A stretch of DNA of 43,920 nucleotides from Desulfosporosinus metallidurans (GTDB lineage Bacteria > Bacillota > Desulfitobacteriia > Desulfitobacteriales > Desulfitobacteriaceae). The stretch spans positions 1 to 43,920 of the forward strand of contig NZ_MLBF01000039.1 in assembly GCF_001936615.1 (NCBI RefSeq). The letters are read 5' to 3'. The position numbers and the translations under genes were made by a program. The notes beneath the pieces are model-generated. The model was not told the DNA's origin, made no database searches, and was given only the letters and a program-made list of their open reading frames with translations. Below are positions 33,484 to 42,128 of the stretch, piece after piece; positions within the stretch are counted from its first letter, which is position 1, and each line of letters starts with the position of its first letter.

Positions 33484-33520
33484 GCAAAACCGCTGAACCA
33501 TTTAGGTCCAGCGGTTTTGC
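33484..33520 (-). terminator. Terminator after niaP, shared type
   Basis: GCAAAACCGCTG (33484-33495) pairs with CAGCGGTTTTGC (33509-33520). The loop ends in TTAGGTC, as in the hairpin at 31830. Confidence 0.8.
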
Positions 33521-33562
33521 CGAAAGGAATTTGAAAGTGTTCCATTAAACCTAAAAACGGGG

Positions 33563-34912
33563 TTAAACCTTAGCAGCAAGATCCTCTAGAGACTGTCCTT
33601 TTGTCTCTTCTCCTAAAATAAGAACATTCAACACGACAGCCACTAAAACGAGCGCAAAGAGGATAAAAACTGTTCGGGTTCCTAGATGATATTTTCCAAT
33701 CATTTTCCCAACAACGATGGGTGCTAAAATACCCCCGATACGCCCGAAACCAGCTGCCCAACCTGAACCCGTTGCCCGTGTACGGGTCGGATAAAGTTCA
33801 GGTGTATAGGTGTAAATGATCCCCCAGGCCCCTAAGTTAAAGAATGACATCAGCGATCCCATGGTAAGAATGACCGCCGCCGTACTTCCCTGGCCAAAGA
33901 AGTAAGCGGTTACCGCCGTTCCTAAGACATAAAGTGCAAGGGTTGGTTTTCGTCCTATTCGATCGACAAAATAAGCTGCACTAAAGTAACCGGGAATCTG
34001 GGCGAGCGTCATGATGATGACATAGCTAAAACTCTTAGTCAAGGAGAAACCTTTAAGAGCTAAAAGTGAAGGAAGCCAGGTGAAAATCCCATAATAAGAA
34101 AAGACGATCCCAAACCATAAAAGCCAGAGGAAAACGGTCCGACGTAAAAGGGGACGGGAAAATAGTTCCCTAAACTTAGCCTTATCCGCCTTGGCAACCG
34201 ACGTCTCGTGATTTTCATGCATCTTCTGATTTACACCCTCATTTACTACAATTCCACTTTCCCTTTCAATTTTAACAACGATGGCTTCCGCTTCCGCTTT
34301 GCGTCCTTTATTTTCAAGATAACGCGGGGACTCCGGGATCGTTCTCCACAAAAACAAAATATAAAGAGCTGGCAGAAATCCGATAAAGAACGCGAGCGGC
34401 CAACCGAACCTTGGAATAATAATGTAGGAAATAATTGCTGCGAGCAACCAACCGAAGGCCCAGAAACTCTCAAGCAATACCAGAAACTTTCCCCGATGTT
34501 TTACGGGCGAAAATTCACTGACTAGGGTGACTGCAACAGGAAGTTGTCCACCTAGGCCAAACCCTACTATAAAGCGGAAAACCATCAGAGACGTAAGATT
34601 CCAAGAAAGTCCGCATAATCCCGTTGCTATACTGTAAGTCAATAGAGTAAAGGCAAAAACCTTTTTACGACCAATTCTGTCCGCAATCATTCCGGCAATA
34701 ATTGCTCCAATCGCCATTCCGAGTAGACCTATGCTCCCAATGTTCCCCACTTGTTCCGGGCTCAGATGCCACTCTTTCATCAACACTGGCAGAATGAAAG
34801 ACACAATACCCGTATCCATGGAATCAAACATCCAACCTAAACCAGCCGTGATAAGTAGAACGTAATGAAATCTTGAGACGGGCATTTGCTCCAATCGTTC
34901 ACTAATCTTCAT
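33563..34912 (-). CDS. niaP: MFS transporter, probable niacin permease NiaP
   Basis: 449 aa, AAGGAG before the ATG. Twelve helices. MFS motifs are FDSMDTGIVSFILPVL in TM1, the cytoplasmic loop motif DRIGRKKVF (and DRIGRKPTL in the second half) and PESPRYLENKGRK. It belongs to the sugar/SV2-like metabolite:H+ symporter group that includes NiaP. The substrate call rests on context: it is divergent from a NiaR-type repressor across a shared palindrome. From motifs alone it could carry another small carboxylate. Confidence 0.82.
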   Translation of the reverse strand: MKISERLEQMPVSRFHYVLLITAGLGWMFDSMDTGIVSFILPVLMKEWHLSPEQVGNIGSIGLLGMAIGAIIAGMIADRIGRKKVFAFTLLTYSIATGLCGLSWNLTSLMVFRFIVGFGLGGQLPVAVTLVSEFSPVKHRGKFLVLLESFWAFGWLLAAIISYIIIPRFGWPLAFFIGFLPALYILFLWRTIPESPRYLENKGRKAEAEAIVVKIERESGIVVNEGVNQKMHENHETSVAKADKAKFRELFSRPLLRRTVFLWLLWFGIVFSYYGIFTWLPSLLALKGFSLTKSFSYVIIMTLAQIPGYFSAAYFVDRIGRKPTLALYVLGTAVTAYFFGQGSTAAVILTMGSLMSFFNLGAWGIIYTYTPELYPTRTRATGSGWAAGFGRIGGILAPIVVGKMIGKYHLGTRTVFILFALVLVAVVLNVLILGEETKGQSLEDLAAKV

Positions 34913-35018
34913 AACTTACTCCTTTTTCTCTTTTCTTTCTCTTTCTCAATATCATTGCGGGATTCTTTAATCCAAGTCCTTGTTTATCTTTATCTTGTTT
35001 TATCACGGTGACTATACA

Positions 35019-35032
35019 TGTGTCAAGACACT
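35019..35032. promoter_or_regulatory. Probable NiaR operator in the divergent promoter region
   Basis: The palindrome TGTGTCAAGACACT overlaps a TTGACA (-35) on the minus strand for niaP and abuts TTGACA (35036-35041) on the plus strand for niaR. One bound repressor dimer would block both promoters. Confidence 0.65.
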
Positions 35033-35088
35033 AATTTGACAATTTCTTAAAGTTCGTATTAAAATTAACTCAAAGTAGGTGATCGTCA

Positions 35089-35634
35089 ATGACACAAAAA
35101 GAAGGTCAATCCGGTCGGGAACGCCGGGAATACTTGTTAAACCTATTAAAGAACCGCAAAGAACCCATCAAAGCCGCCTCCTTAGCAAAACTCACGGGAG
35201 TGAGTCGTCAGGTTATTGTTCAAGATATGGCCCTTCTCAGAGCAACAGAGGAACCGGTAATCGCCACCCCGCAAGGATATCTCTATTTCACAGATATTCG
35301 CGCAAAAGGTATGCAGAGAATCATCTATAGTCACCATGCTCCGCTAGACACGGAAAAGGAATTAAATATCTTGGTAGATCATGGAGTTAGTGTGCTCGAC
35401 GTTGGGGTTGAACATTCGGTTTATGGCAAAATCTTTCGCCCTCTTAAACTCAAAAGCCGTCTTGATGTCAAAAAGTTCATAGCTCAAATGGCGGAGAATG
35501 ACGCTCATTTACTGTCCTCTTTAACTGGCGGACTCCATCTTCATACCATAGAGGCCGCAAGTGAAGAAATATTAAACGAAGTTTGTGATGCTCTTACCCA
35601 AGAAGGATTCTTGGTCGATCCAAAGAAGGTTTAA
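35089..35634 (+). CDS. niaR: NiaR-type niacin-responsive repressor (HTH + 3H domain)
   Basis: 181 aa. The N-terminal winged helix (about 12-70) is of HTH_11 type (IKAASLAKLTGVSRQVIVQD). The C-terminal 3H domain carries its three conserved His: SHHAPL, GVEHSVYG and TGGLHLHTIEA. NiaR binds nicotinic acid as corepressor and shuts off NAD-precursor genes. The gene is divergent from the transporter with an operator between. The start has GTAGGTG, a modest ribosome site. It is followed by repeat copy A. Confidence 0.93.
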   Translation: MTQKEGQSGRERREYLLNLLKNRKEPIKAASLAKLTGVSRQVIVQDMALLRATEEPVIATPQGYLYFTDIRAKGMQRIIYSHHAPLDTEKELNILVDHGVSVLDVGVEHSVYGKIFRPLKLKSRLDVKKFIAQMAENDAHLLSSLTGGLHLHTIEAASEEILNEVCDALTQEGFLVDPKKV

Positions 35635-35657
35635 TAGAAATAGATATTCATAATAAT

Positions 35658-35750
35658 GGAAAAAACAGCCCAAGAAGATTTCTCTTATCAAGAAATCTCT
35701 TGGGCATAATATTTAAATGGCTGAAACACCCGATATAATCATCGGATAGT
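35658..35750 (+). repeat. ~95-bp intergenic direct repeat, copy A
   Basis: About 85% identical to 39832-39927. It contains a hairpin (GCCCAAGA with TCTTGGGC) that can end niaR transcription, followed by a conserved AT-rich tail ending in ATCATCGGATAG. The tail is conserved although it is not part of the hairpin. Confidence 0.85.
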
Positions 35751-35763
35751 GACACCTAAGATG

Positions 35764-36276
35764 CTACTCACCGAAGTTTCTTGCCAATGTATCTAATGTT
35801 TCGTCAGATACCCTATACACAGTCCAGTCATCCATAGGGGCCGCTCCCAACTGTTTATAAAACTTCACCGAGGGTTCGTTCCAGTCTAAACACCACCATT
35901 CTAATCTCCCACACTTCCTTTCAATTGCTAATTTTGCGAGAAACGAAAGCATAATCTTGCCAATCCCTTTTCCTCTCATTTCAGGTTTCACATATAAATC
36001 CTCTAAATAGAGACCTGGTCGCCCTAAAAAAGTAGAATAGTTATGAAAGAATAAGGCAAAACTTACCGGTTTATCTTTATATTCCCCAATTATGACCTCC
36101 GCCATTTTTCTTTCGAACAAAGATTCTCTTAAAGCTTCTTCCGTTGCCACAACGTCCTGTGACATTTTTTCATACTCAGCCAATTCCTTTATAAATTCCA
36201 AAATAAGTGGAACGTCTTTTAAATCTGCAACTCTTAATTTGAAATCCTTCATCTTAGTATCAATTAACCGTTGCAT
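35764..36276 (-). CDS. GNAT-family N-acetyltransferase
   Basis: 170 aa, TAGGAG before the ATG. The acetyl-CoA loop is in MRGKGIGKIMLSFLAKLA (R/Q-x2-G-x-G/A, about 99-116). LYLEDLYVKPE before it and WWCLDWNEPSVKFYKQLGA after it are typical of the SSAT (diamine N-acetyltransferase)-like group. It transfers acetyl from acetyl-CoA to an amine. A polyamine substrate is suggested by WNEPSVKFY but unproven. Upstream lies a copy of the four-member promoter-like element. Confidence 0.9.
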   Translation of the reverse strand: MQRLIDTKMKDFKLRVADLKDVPLILEFIKELAEYEKMSQDVVATEEALRESLFERKMAEVIIGEYKDKPVSFALFFHNYSTFLGRPGLYLEDLYVKPEMRGKGIGKIMLSFLAKLAIERKCGRLEWWCLDWNEPSVKFYKQLGAAPMDDWTVYRVSDETLDTLARNFGE

Positions 36277-36316
36277 GCTTTATCTCCTATTTTCCTTATC
36301 ATTTCTTAACTATATT

Positions 36317-36345
36317 AATTCGTCATAATCCAATACATTCCTCTT
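36317..36345 (-). repeat. Intergenic promoter-like element, copy 3
   Basis: Minus strand: GGAATGTATTGGATTATG then CGAATTAATATAG, about 41 bp upstream of the GNAT gene. Confidence 0.55.
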
Positions 36346-36399
36346 TCTTTCAGACGAAAATTAAGTTTACACAGATAAACCAAGTCTGGAAGAGCCCAA

Positions 36400-36428
36400 T
36401 TGACAAATATATACTGGAGTGTTATAAG
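36400..36428 (+). promoter_or_regulatory. Near-consensus sigma-A promoter for the glycyl-radical operon
   Basis: TTGACA (36400-36405), a 17-bp spacer and TATAAG (36423-36428), 50 bp before the start. It is the strongest sigma-A promoter I can see in the window. Confidence 0.8.
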
Positions 36429-36478
36429 GATTTCAGGAGGCGCACCAGAATTTTAAATGCTCGGATGGAGGTATGGAT

Positions 36479-38875
36479 ATGTCCCAAACTGCACAACAAC
36501 CGAAATACATGGAGCGCGTGAATCGTCTGAAGAGTCGGGTACTTGGAACCCAGCCGGAGATGGATCTTGAGAATGCTAGGATTCTAACTGAGGGTTTTCG
36601 GGAAGCCGAAGGCGAGCCGCTGGTCGTTCGCAAAGCCAAGGCTTTTCGCCGGCAGTGTCAGGAGAAAACCGTCACAATCTGGGACGACGAGCTCATCGTG
36701 GGTAATCCTGGGAGCAAGATGCGAGCTGGTATTTTGTGCGCAGATACCTGCTGGTCTGTGCTCAACAACGAACTAGAGACTATCAACGAACGCCACTACG
36801 ATCCGTTCTATCTGAAGCCTGAGGACCGGAAAATCTTCGAAGATGAAATTCGACCCTTCTGGAAAGGGAAATCCACCTATGAGGAGTGGCTGGTCCAGAT
36901 TCCCGATGACACACGTGAACTGCGAGATAACGGAGTAATATACATAGATCGTAAAGCCGTTCGCGGCTGGGGAGAGACGACAGCTGGATACGAGTGGCTG
37001 ATTCGCGAAGGGGTTTCGGGAATCCTAAACGTAGTGGAAAAAAGGAAATCCGAACTCGATATCACTATACCAGGCGATTACGAAAAAGATTACTATCTGA
37101 AATCCCTTATGATTGTTGGGGAAGGGATGATTTCGTTAGGAGAGCGCTATGCCCTTCAAGCGGAGCACTTAGCAGCCCGGGAGAATGAAGCACAGAGGAA
37201 AAAGGAACTTCTGGAGATCGCCGAAATTTGTCATCATGTTCCCGCTCATCCTGCGCGGACGTTTCGAGAAGCATTGCAGTCGTTTTATTTCTATCAGATC
37301 TCAATCTTTATGGAACAAAACGCTGCAAGCTATAACCCCGGTCGCATGGATCAGTACCTCTGGCCTTATTACAAGGCTGACCTTGAAGCGGGGCGCATTA
37401 CACCTGACGAGGCGCAGGAGCTTCTCGACTGTCTTTGGGTCAAGTTCAGTGAACCGTGCCTATTTCAGGATGCTGTCACCGCAGAGTTCGCCGCAGGTTA
37501 TCCGATGTTTCAAAACGTTTGCGTCGGAGGGGTCGATGATACTGGAAGGAATGCCGTCAATGATCTTTCCTATATGATCCTTAAGGCAACTATGGATGTA
37601 CAGCTCTATCAACCCTCTCTGTCGGCTCGTTATAGCCTGGCCAAAAATCCCAACTCTTTTCTGAGAAAAGTAGTAGAGCTAATCCGTCTCGGAACTGGAT
37701 TTCCCGCTTTCCACAACGACGACGTCGGAATCAAGATGCTCATGAACAAGGGAATTCCGCTGAAAGAGGCTTTTAATTGGAATCCGTGCGGCTGCGTAGA
37801 GACCAACCTGGAGGGTAGACTGCGTCAATACACGGCGCTTGCAGACATCAATCTCGGAAGCATCATTGAGTTTGCACTATTGGACGGAAAAAATAGGAAA
37901 AGCGGTCACTATATATCCACACGAACGGGAAACCCAATCGAATTTAAAACCTTCGAAGAGTTTCTTTCGGCTGTAAAGAAGCAAATTGAATATGCGACTC
38001 GCGCCGTTGTGAAAGGAAGCCATGTGATCGACGAAATCTGCATGAATCGCCCGTCTCCTGCACTTTCGTTCACCTTCAAGGAATGTATAGAGAAGGGAAC
38101 GGACTACGCCTGGGGTGGAGCAAAATATAACGTTGGGAACGGGATTATTCTGATCGGGGTTGCGGATTTGATCAACAGCATTACTGCGGTGCAACATATT
38201 GTCTACGAGACGAAACAGGCGAGCATGGCTGAGCTTTTGGACGCCCTAGAACACGATTTTCAGGGGTACGATGAGATTCGTAAGCTTTGCCTTGAGGCAC
38301 CTAAGTACGGCAATGACGACCCGATAGTGGATGATGTTGCGGGAGATATGTTTACCTTTATCGCCGACGAGATCGAAAAATACAGCAGTAAATTCGGGCG
38401 CATGACCCCTGGGATTCTCCCTGTGTCCGGTAATACACCCTTTGGGCTTGAGGTAGGCGCCCTCCCGTCCGGCCGCCATGCTTGGAGGCCGCTGGCAGAT
38501 GGCGTCAGTCCAAGTGGAGGTACAGACTTCCATGGTCCCAGTTCGGTACTGAAGTCCGTGGCGAATATTCCTCACGCTAGGTTCGTTCAGGGAACTCTAT
38601 TGAATATGAAAGTGGAACCGGAGATGCTGTCCACTGAAAATGGCATAACCCAGATGATGGCTCTGCTGAAGAGCATGTGCAGCCTTGGGGTCTATCATGT
38701 GCAATTCAACGTCATCGATCAGGATAAATTGATCCGTGCGCAAAAGAATCCTGAGGAGTACAAAGGGCTTTTAGTTCGAGTGGCAGGTTATACCGCTTAC
38801 TTTGTGGAACTTGGGAAAGACGTACAGGACGAGATCATCGGACGCACTGTACAACACGGCATTTCTGTGGGGTGA
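36479..38875 (+). CDS. Glycyl-radical enzyme, substrate unassigned
   Basis: 798 aa from the ATG at 36479, 7 nt after GGAGG; the ATG at 36473 is only 1 nt away. PFL-like domain with the thiyl Cys439 and Glu441 in NPCGCVETN. The C-terminal glycyl-radical loop RVAGYTAYF has Gly770, followed by ELGKDVQDEIIGRT. The Gly-Cys-Val-Glu motif marks the dehydratase/decarboxylase/C-N or C-S lyase class, not pyruvate formate-lyase, which has Cys-Cys. A second Cys437 two residues before is noteworthy. GGAKYNVGNGI and the C-terminus recall arylacetate decarboxylases and hydroxyproline dehydratase. No small decarboxylase subunit or microcompartment gene adjoins. By eye its codons are GC-richer than its neighbours'. 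Confidence 0.92.
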   Translation: MSQTAQQPKYMERVNRLKSRVLGTQPEMDLENARILTEGFREAEGEPLVVRKAKAFRRQCQEKTVTIWDDELIVGNPGSKMRAGILCADTCWSVLNNELETINERHYDPFYLKPEDRKIFEDEIRPFWKGKSTYEEWLVQIPDDTRELRDNGVIYIDRKAVRGWGETTAGYEWLIREGVSGILNVVEKRKSELDITIPGDYEKDYYLKSLMIVGEGMISLGERYALQAEHLAARENEAQRKKELLEIAEICHHVPAHPARTFREALQSFYFYQISIFMEQNAASYNPGRMDQYLWPYYKADLEAGRITPDEAQELLDCLWVKFSEPCLFQDAVTAEFAAGYPMFQNVCVGGVDDTGRNAVNDLSYMILKATMDVQLYQPSLSARYSLAKNPNSFLRKVVELIRLGTGFPAFHNDDVGIKMLMNKGIPLKEAFNWNPCGCVETNLEGRLRQYTALADINLGSIIEFALLDGKNRKSGHYISTRTGNPIEFKTFEEFLSAVKKQIEYATRAVVKGSHVIDEICMNRPSPALSFTFKECIEKGTDYAWGGAKYNVGNGIILIGVADLINSITAVQHIVYETKQASMAELLDALEHDFQGYDEIRKLCLEAPKYGNDDPIVDDVAGDMFTFIADEIEKYSSKFGRMTPGILPVSGNTPFGLEVGALPSGRHAWRPLADGVSPSGGTDFHGPSSVLKSVANIPHARFVQGTLLNMKVEPEMLSTENGITQMMALLKSMCSLGVYHVQFNVIDQDKLIRAQKNPEEYKGLLVRVAGYTAYFVELGKDVQDEIIGRTVQHGISVG

Positions 38876-38880
38876 ACGTA

Positions 38881-39828
38881 ATGAATCACAGTAAATTGAT
38901 GGGTTCCGTGCTGAGAATCGAGAGAACATCCATCCACGACGGGCAAGGACTCCGAACCGTACTTTTCCTTAAGGGGTGTCCGCTTAAATGTCGCTGGTGT
39001 TCGACTCCGGAGTCACAGCGAACCGATCCCGAAAAAGGATATGTTCTCGACCGCTGCGTAAAGTGCGGAATATGTGTGCGCTCATGTCTTGAAGGGGCCC
39101 TTGCGATGTCAGAAGATGGCTTGAAAATACTCATCAACGCAGCCAAATGCAAAAATTGCTTTGTCTGCGTAGCAAAATGTCCGCAGAACGCATTTAAGAA
39201 ATACGGAAGTATCATGTCCGTGCGAGAAGCGATTCGGGAAATCAGCAAGGACGAGATTTTCTTTTTTCACTCGGGCGGTGGCGTGACTATCAGTGGAGGC
39301 GAACCCTTAAACCAGCCCGATTTTGTCTCGGAAGTCCTGAAAGAGTGCAGAGAGCTTGGAATTCACACAGCGATTGAGACCAGCTTACACGCCCCCTACG
39401 AAAACATTGAAACTATTCTACCATGGCTCAATGTGCTCTATGTTGATCTCAAACAGATGGATCAGGAGTTTCATAAACAGTGGGTTGGCCCTGATAACTC
39501 ACTAATCCTCGCTAACATCCGAAGAATCGATCAAGCCAACTACCCTTTGGAGATAATCGTGCGTATCCCTTTGATTCCAGGTGTCAACGATTCTAATTCC
39601 AACCTGTCCGCTACTGCTGAATTCTGCAAGTCCTTGAAAATAATAAAAGGGATAGAGCTGTTGGCCTACCATCGCCTTGGTATGGAAACCTACCGAAATC
39701 TCGGAATGGATTATCCCTTGCAGGACCTAGTCCCGCCGTCGCGGGAGCGAATCCTAGAACGAGCTGATTTTCTGTCTCGCCAAAACCCAGGCGTACCGAT
39801 AAGAGTCGGCGGTGGTTTGATTTCGTAA
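38881..39828 (+). CDS. Glycyl-radical enzyme activase (radical SAM)
   Basis: 315 aa from the ATG at 38881, 6 nt after GGGGTGA. A GTG at 38872 overlaps the enzyme's stop and is less likely. Radical-SAM Cys triad C33, C37 and C40 in KGCPLKCRWCSTPE. An inserted ferredoxin-like segment with two CxxCxxCxxxC motifs (CVKCGICVRSC and CKNCFVCVAKC, about 60-100) is typical of activases for non-PFL glycyl-radical enzymes. GGVTISGGEPL is the SAM-binding loop. It generates the Gly radical on the upstream enzyme using SAM and a reduced [4Fe-4S] cluster. The 5-bp spacing makes the pair an operon. Confidence 0.95.
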   Translation: MNHSKLMGSVLRIERTSIHDGQGLRTVLFLKGCPLKCRWCSTPESQRTDPEKGYVLDRCVKCGICVRSCLEGALAMSEDGLKILINAAKCKNCFVCVAKCPQNAFKKYGSIMSVREAIREISKDEIFFFHSGGGVTISGGEPLNQPDFVSEVLKECRELGIHTAIETSLHAPYENIETILPWLNVLYVDLKQMDQEFHKQWVGPDNSLILANIRRIDQANYPLEIIVRIPLIPGVNDSNSNLSATAEFCKSLKIIKGIELLAYHRLGMETYRNLGMDYPLQDLVPPSRERILERADFLSRQNPGVPIRVGGGLIS

Positions 39829-39831
39829 GAA

Positions 39832-39927
39832 TGGAAACAAAAACAGCCCAAGAGGATTCCTCTAATCAAGAAATCTCTTAGGCATAATAGTATAACGGCT
39901 GAAACACTCGATGTAATCATCGGATAG
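39832..39927 (+). repeat. ~95-bp intergenic direct repeat, copy B
   Basis: Second copy of the repeat at 35658-35750, starting 4 bp after the activase stop. The hairpin arms (GCCCAAGAG and CTCTTAGGC) and the tail ACTCGATGTAATCATCGG are conserved. Copies A and B bracket the GNAT/enzyme/activase block. Confidence 0.85.
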
Positions 39928-39955
39928 TCCGGAAGGATTTTTCATAAAAGACAAT

Positions 39956-40387
39956 TTATGAAACGATATCCGTTATTGTTGAAAATATTGATACTATTAC
40001 GGAACCTAAGATAAAAATTAATGAGATAATTGAAATAAGAAACAGCCTTTTCTTGCCTTTATTCCAGGCTGTTCCCTGGGAACTTTTGATTGAATTTTCG
40101 TCCCTGTTACTATCTGCTATATTCCTAGCCCCCACTTCGCCTAGGATCTCTTTTGCTATCTCAAGCTCATTTTCCTTTACATATAAATCGACACCAAGCT
40201 TTGTCATACCACAGGTAATTTTTAGATACTCACTAGCACCGCCATATTTTCTTAGCACTAAAATGTTTTCACTGGTTAGAAAGGACTCAATCATACTTGC
40301 TTCTTGATCATCCGTACACCCGATTAGAAATACCCATTTTCCAATAGTTTCAGATTTGCTATTCGGACACCAAGGCAATTCAATCAC
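39956..40387 (-). CDS. DUF2007-like protein with C-terminal membrane helix
   Basis: 143 aa from GTG 40387. The GGAGGG lies directly on this GTG, so a TTG three codons in (40378) may be the real start. The N-terminal ~85 residues resemble the DUF2007 'signal transducing' fold (WVFLIGCTDDQEASMIESFL, then VDLYVKENELEIAKEIL). A Lys-rich linker and one membrane helix (about 117-138) follow. DUF2007 function is unknown; small Cys-containing versions are proposed to bind metal. The assignment is moderate. Confidence 0.65.
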   Translation of the reverse strand: MIELPWCPNSKSETIGKWVFLIGCTDDQEASMIESFLTSENILVLRKYGGASEYLKITCGMTKLGVDLYVKENELEIAKEILGEVGARNIADSNRDENSIKSSQGTAWNKGKKRLFLISIISLIFILGSVIVSIFSTITDIVS

Positions 40388-40447
40388 CCCTCCTCGACAA
40401 AAATACGAAGTTATTCACGTTACTAACGTTTCTGTGGGCCAAGGGTG

Positions 40448-41281
40448 TCAATTTTTCTTCCAAAACATCAACAGGCGCATCCAATCTTTGAAACCCATTC
40501 TTTGGGGAGTTGGTTTTCTCCCATAGACAAGACCAAATCCAAAGTAACCCTGGTATCTCTTCATAAAAGCGGCATTTTTTTGGAGTCGAGGCAATAATCC
40601 GGGCTGTCTAGAGACTTTTTCCGTGAGATCTTTGATCAGAAGCCAATCCTTTTTGAGTTCGTTTATGATAATATTTCCTCTATTTCTTAATGGTTGGGCA
40701 TTTTTGATATCAACATCCTGAAATCCCGCTTGAGTTAGGGCATCTAGCCATTCTTCAAAAGGCAATGGATTTGTGCCTGAACCGAAACATTCCTCCAACT
40801 GTCTTCTAAGATTAGTGGGCAAATCTCTGAGCAGAGCCATTTCTAGGTCTGCAACTCTGCCCTCGGGCTTTAGCACACGATAGAACTCTCGGTATACTTT
40901 AACTTTATCTAAAAACACCGTCACAGATTCAGCGATTACTAAATCAAAGCAGTTTTTGGTAAAGGGAAGAGCATGCACATCGGCTACCCTAAACTCCACT
41001 AGATGAGAGACTCCCTCTTTCTCTGCCCTTAAGGCTGCTTTTTCTACCATTTGAGGATTAATATCGATTCCCATGATTTTGCAGCCAACCGTTTTGGCCA
41101 AATGACATGCGGTAAGACCGCTACCACACCCAGCGTCAAGAACATACTCTTCGGGTTTTACTCGTATGACATCCAAATTCTGTTTGGTAGCTGTGAACCC
41201 CCCCGGATGAGAACTGCCTATGCCCAGCCAAGCCAGCAGTTCAAAATAGTTCATTTCTTCAACTCTTTTGATTTCTTCCAT
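40448..41281 (-). CDS. Class I SAM-dependent methyltransferase
   Basis: 277 aa, GGGAGGG before the ATG. Motif I VLDAGCGSGLTACHLA (about 43-58) and the acidic IMGIDINPQMV (about 66-76) bind SAM. DLVIAESVTVFLD and the LKPEGRVADLEM segment complete the Methyltransf_11-type core. The last ~100 residues form a helical extension with basic patches. The substrate is unknown. It shows no close similarity to the methyltransferase at 13416 beyond the core. Confidence 0.88.
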   Translation of the reverse strand: MEEIKRVEEMNYFELLAWLGIGSSHPGGFTATKQNLDVIRVKPEEYVLDAGCGSGLTACHLAKTVGCKIMGIDINPQMVEKAALRAEKEGVSHLVEFRVADVHALPFTKNCFDLVIAESVTVFLDKVKVYREFYRVLKPEGRVADLEMALLRDLPTNLRRQLEECFGSGTNPLPFEEWLDALTQAGFQDVDIKNAQPLRNRGNIIINELKKDWLLIKDLTEKVSRQPGLLPRLQKNAAFMKRYQGYFGFGLVYGRKPTPQRMGFKDWMRLLMFWKKN

Positions 41282-41351
41282 ACCATTTACCCTCCCTCCA
41301 ACGGGTTCATGGTATTATATTCCATATTCATGTTTGCTGACAGTCTTTCAT

Positions 41352-42026
41352 TTATAAGCTCTTTATTTTTGCAATGACATCCCTAATTAGCCTCGCTGTT
41401 ATTCCCCATATCGTAACTTCTACAACCCTATATACATAAATTTTACTCATAACATTTCCCCATGGCCTAGTATATCGCTCCGGTAATCCTAATTCTTCCA
41501 CTGGAAAAATCACAACTTCTTCTCCGTCTTCATTGATATATGAAGGCTGTACAACAATATTCACCCTATAAGTCTCTGGTTCAGTGTTCTCAAAATATGA
41601 AACTGGAATTGTAAAAATCCTTTCAACTTCATCCGGACTTATCCGCAAATCATCTAAGCTATCAACTTCTAGGATTGCTAAGAATGCATCTACAGTAGCC
41701 CCCATGTTCGAGAATACAGTATCAAGGGTACCAATCATTCTTATCTTCTCTGAAGGAACCCCTAACTCTTCTGTCGTTTCTCTGATGGCGGTCTCTCGAA
41801 AACTAGCGTCTTGATCAGGGTCAAATTTACCACCGGGAAAGCAAATCTCTCCCGCCTGTCTTATCATGGCAGCTCTCTTTTGAAAGACAAAATGATATTC
41901 TTCGTTGATCAGCATAAGCAGCACTAATACTGCAGAATTAAAATATTCTTCTTTGCCATTAATGCCAGGAACAACTGGCAACTTTTCTTTTAAACTTTCT
42001 ATTATCAGTTTGTCCATACTATACAC
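41352..42026 (-). CDS. NUDIX hydrolase, CoA-pyrophosphatase-like
   Basis: 224 aa. The Nudix box runs from GGKFDPDQD to RETTEELG (about 68-92), with the Glu residues that bind Mg2+. RAAMIRQAGEICFPGG before the box is the UPF0035/NUDT7-type extension typical of CoA pyrophosphatases. A GTG at 42026 has GAGG at 4 nt; the ATG three codons in (42017) is an alternative start. It cleaves nucleoside diphosphates linked to X, with CoA the likely substrate. Confidence 0.9.
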   Translation of the reverse strand: MYSMDKLIIESLKEKLPVVPGINGKEEYFNSAVLVLLMLINEEYHFVFQKRAAMIRQAGEICFPGGKFDPDQDASFRETAIRETTEELGVPSEKIRMIGTLDTVFSNMGATVDAFLAILEVDSLDDLRISPDEVERIFTIPVSYFENTEPETYRVNIVVQPSYINEDGEEVVIFPVEELGLPERYTRPWGNVMSKIYVYRVVEVTIWGITARLIRDVIAKIKSL

Positions 42027-42128
42027 TTATCCTCTCATATTCCTTCTCACAACACATTGTATGCATTCTTTGTCACCAACCCAACCCCACTTCTCTATCT
42101 TTTTCATTTAACTTCTTCCAACATACTC

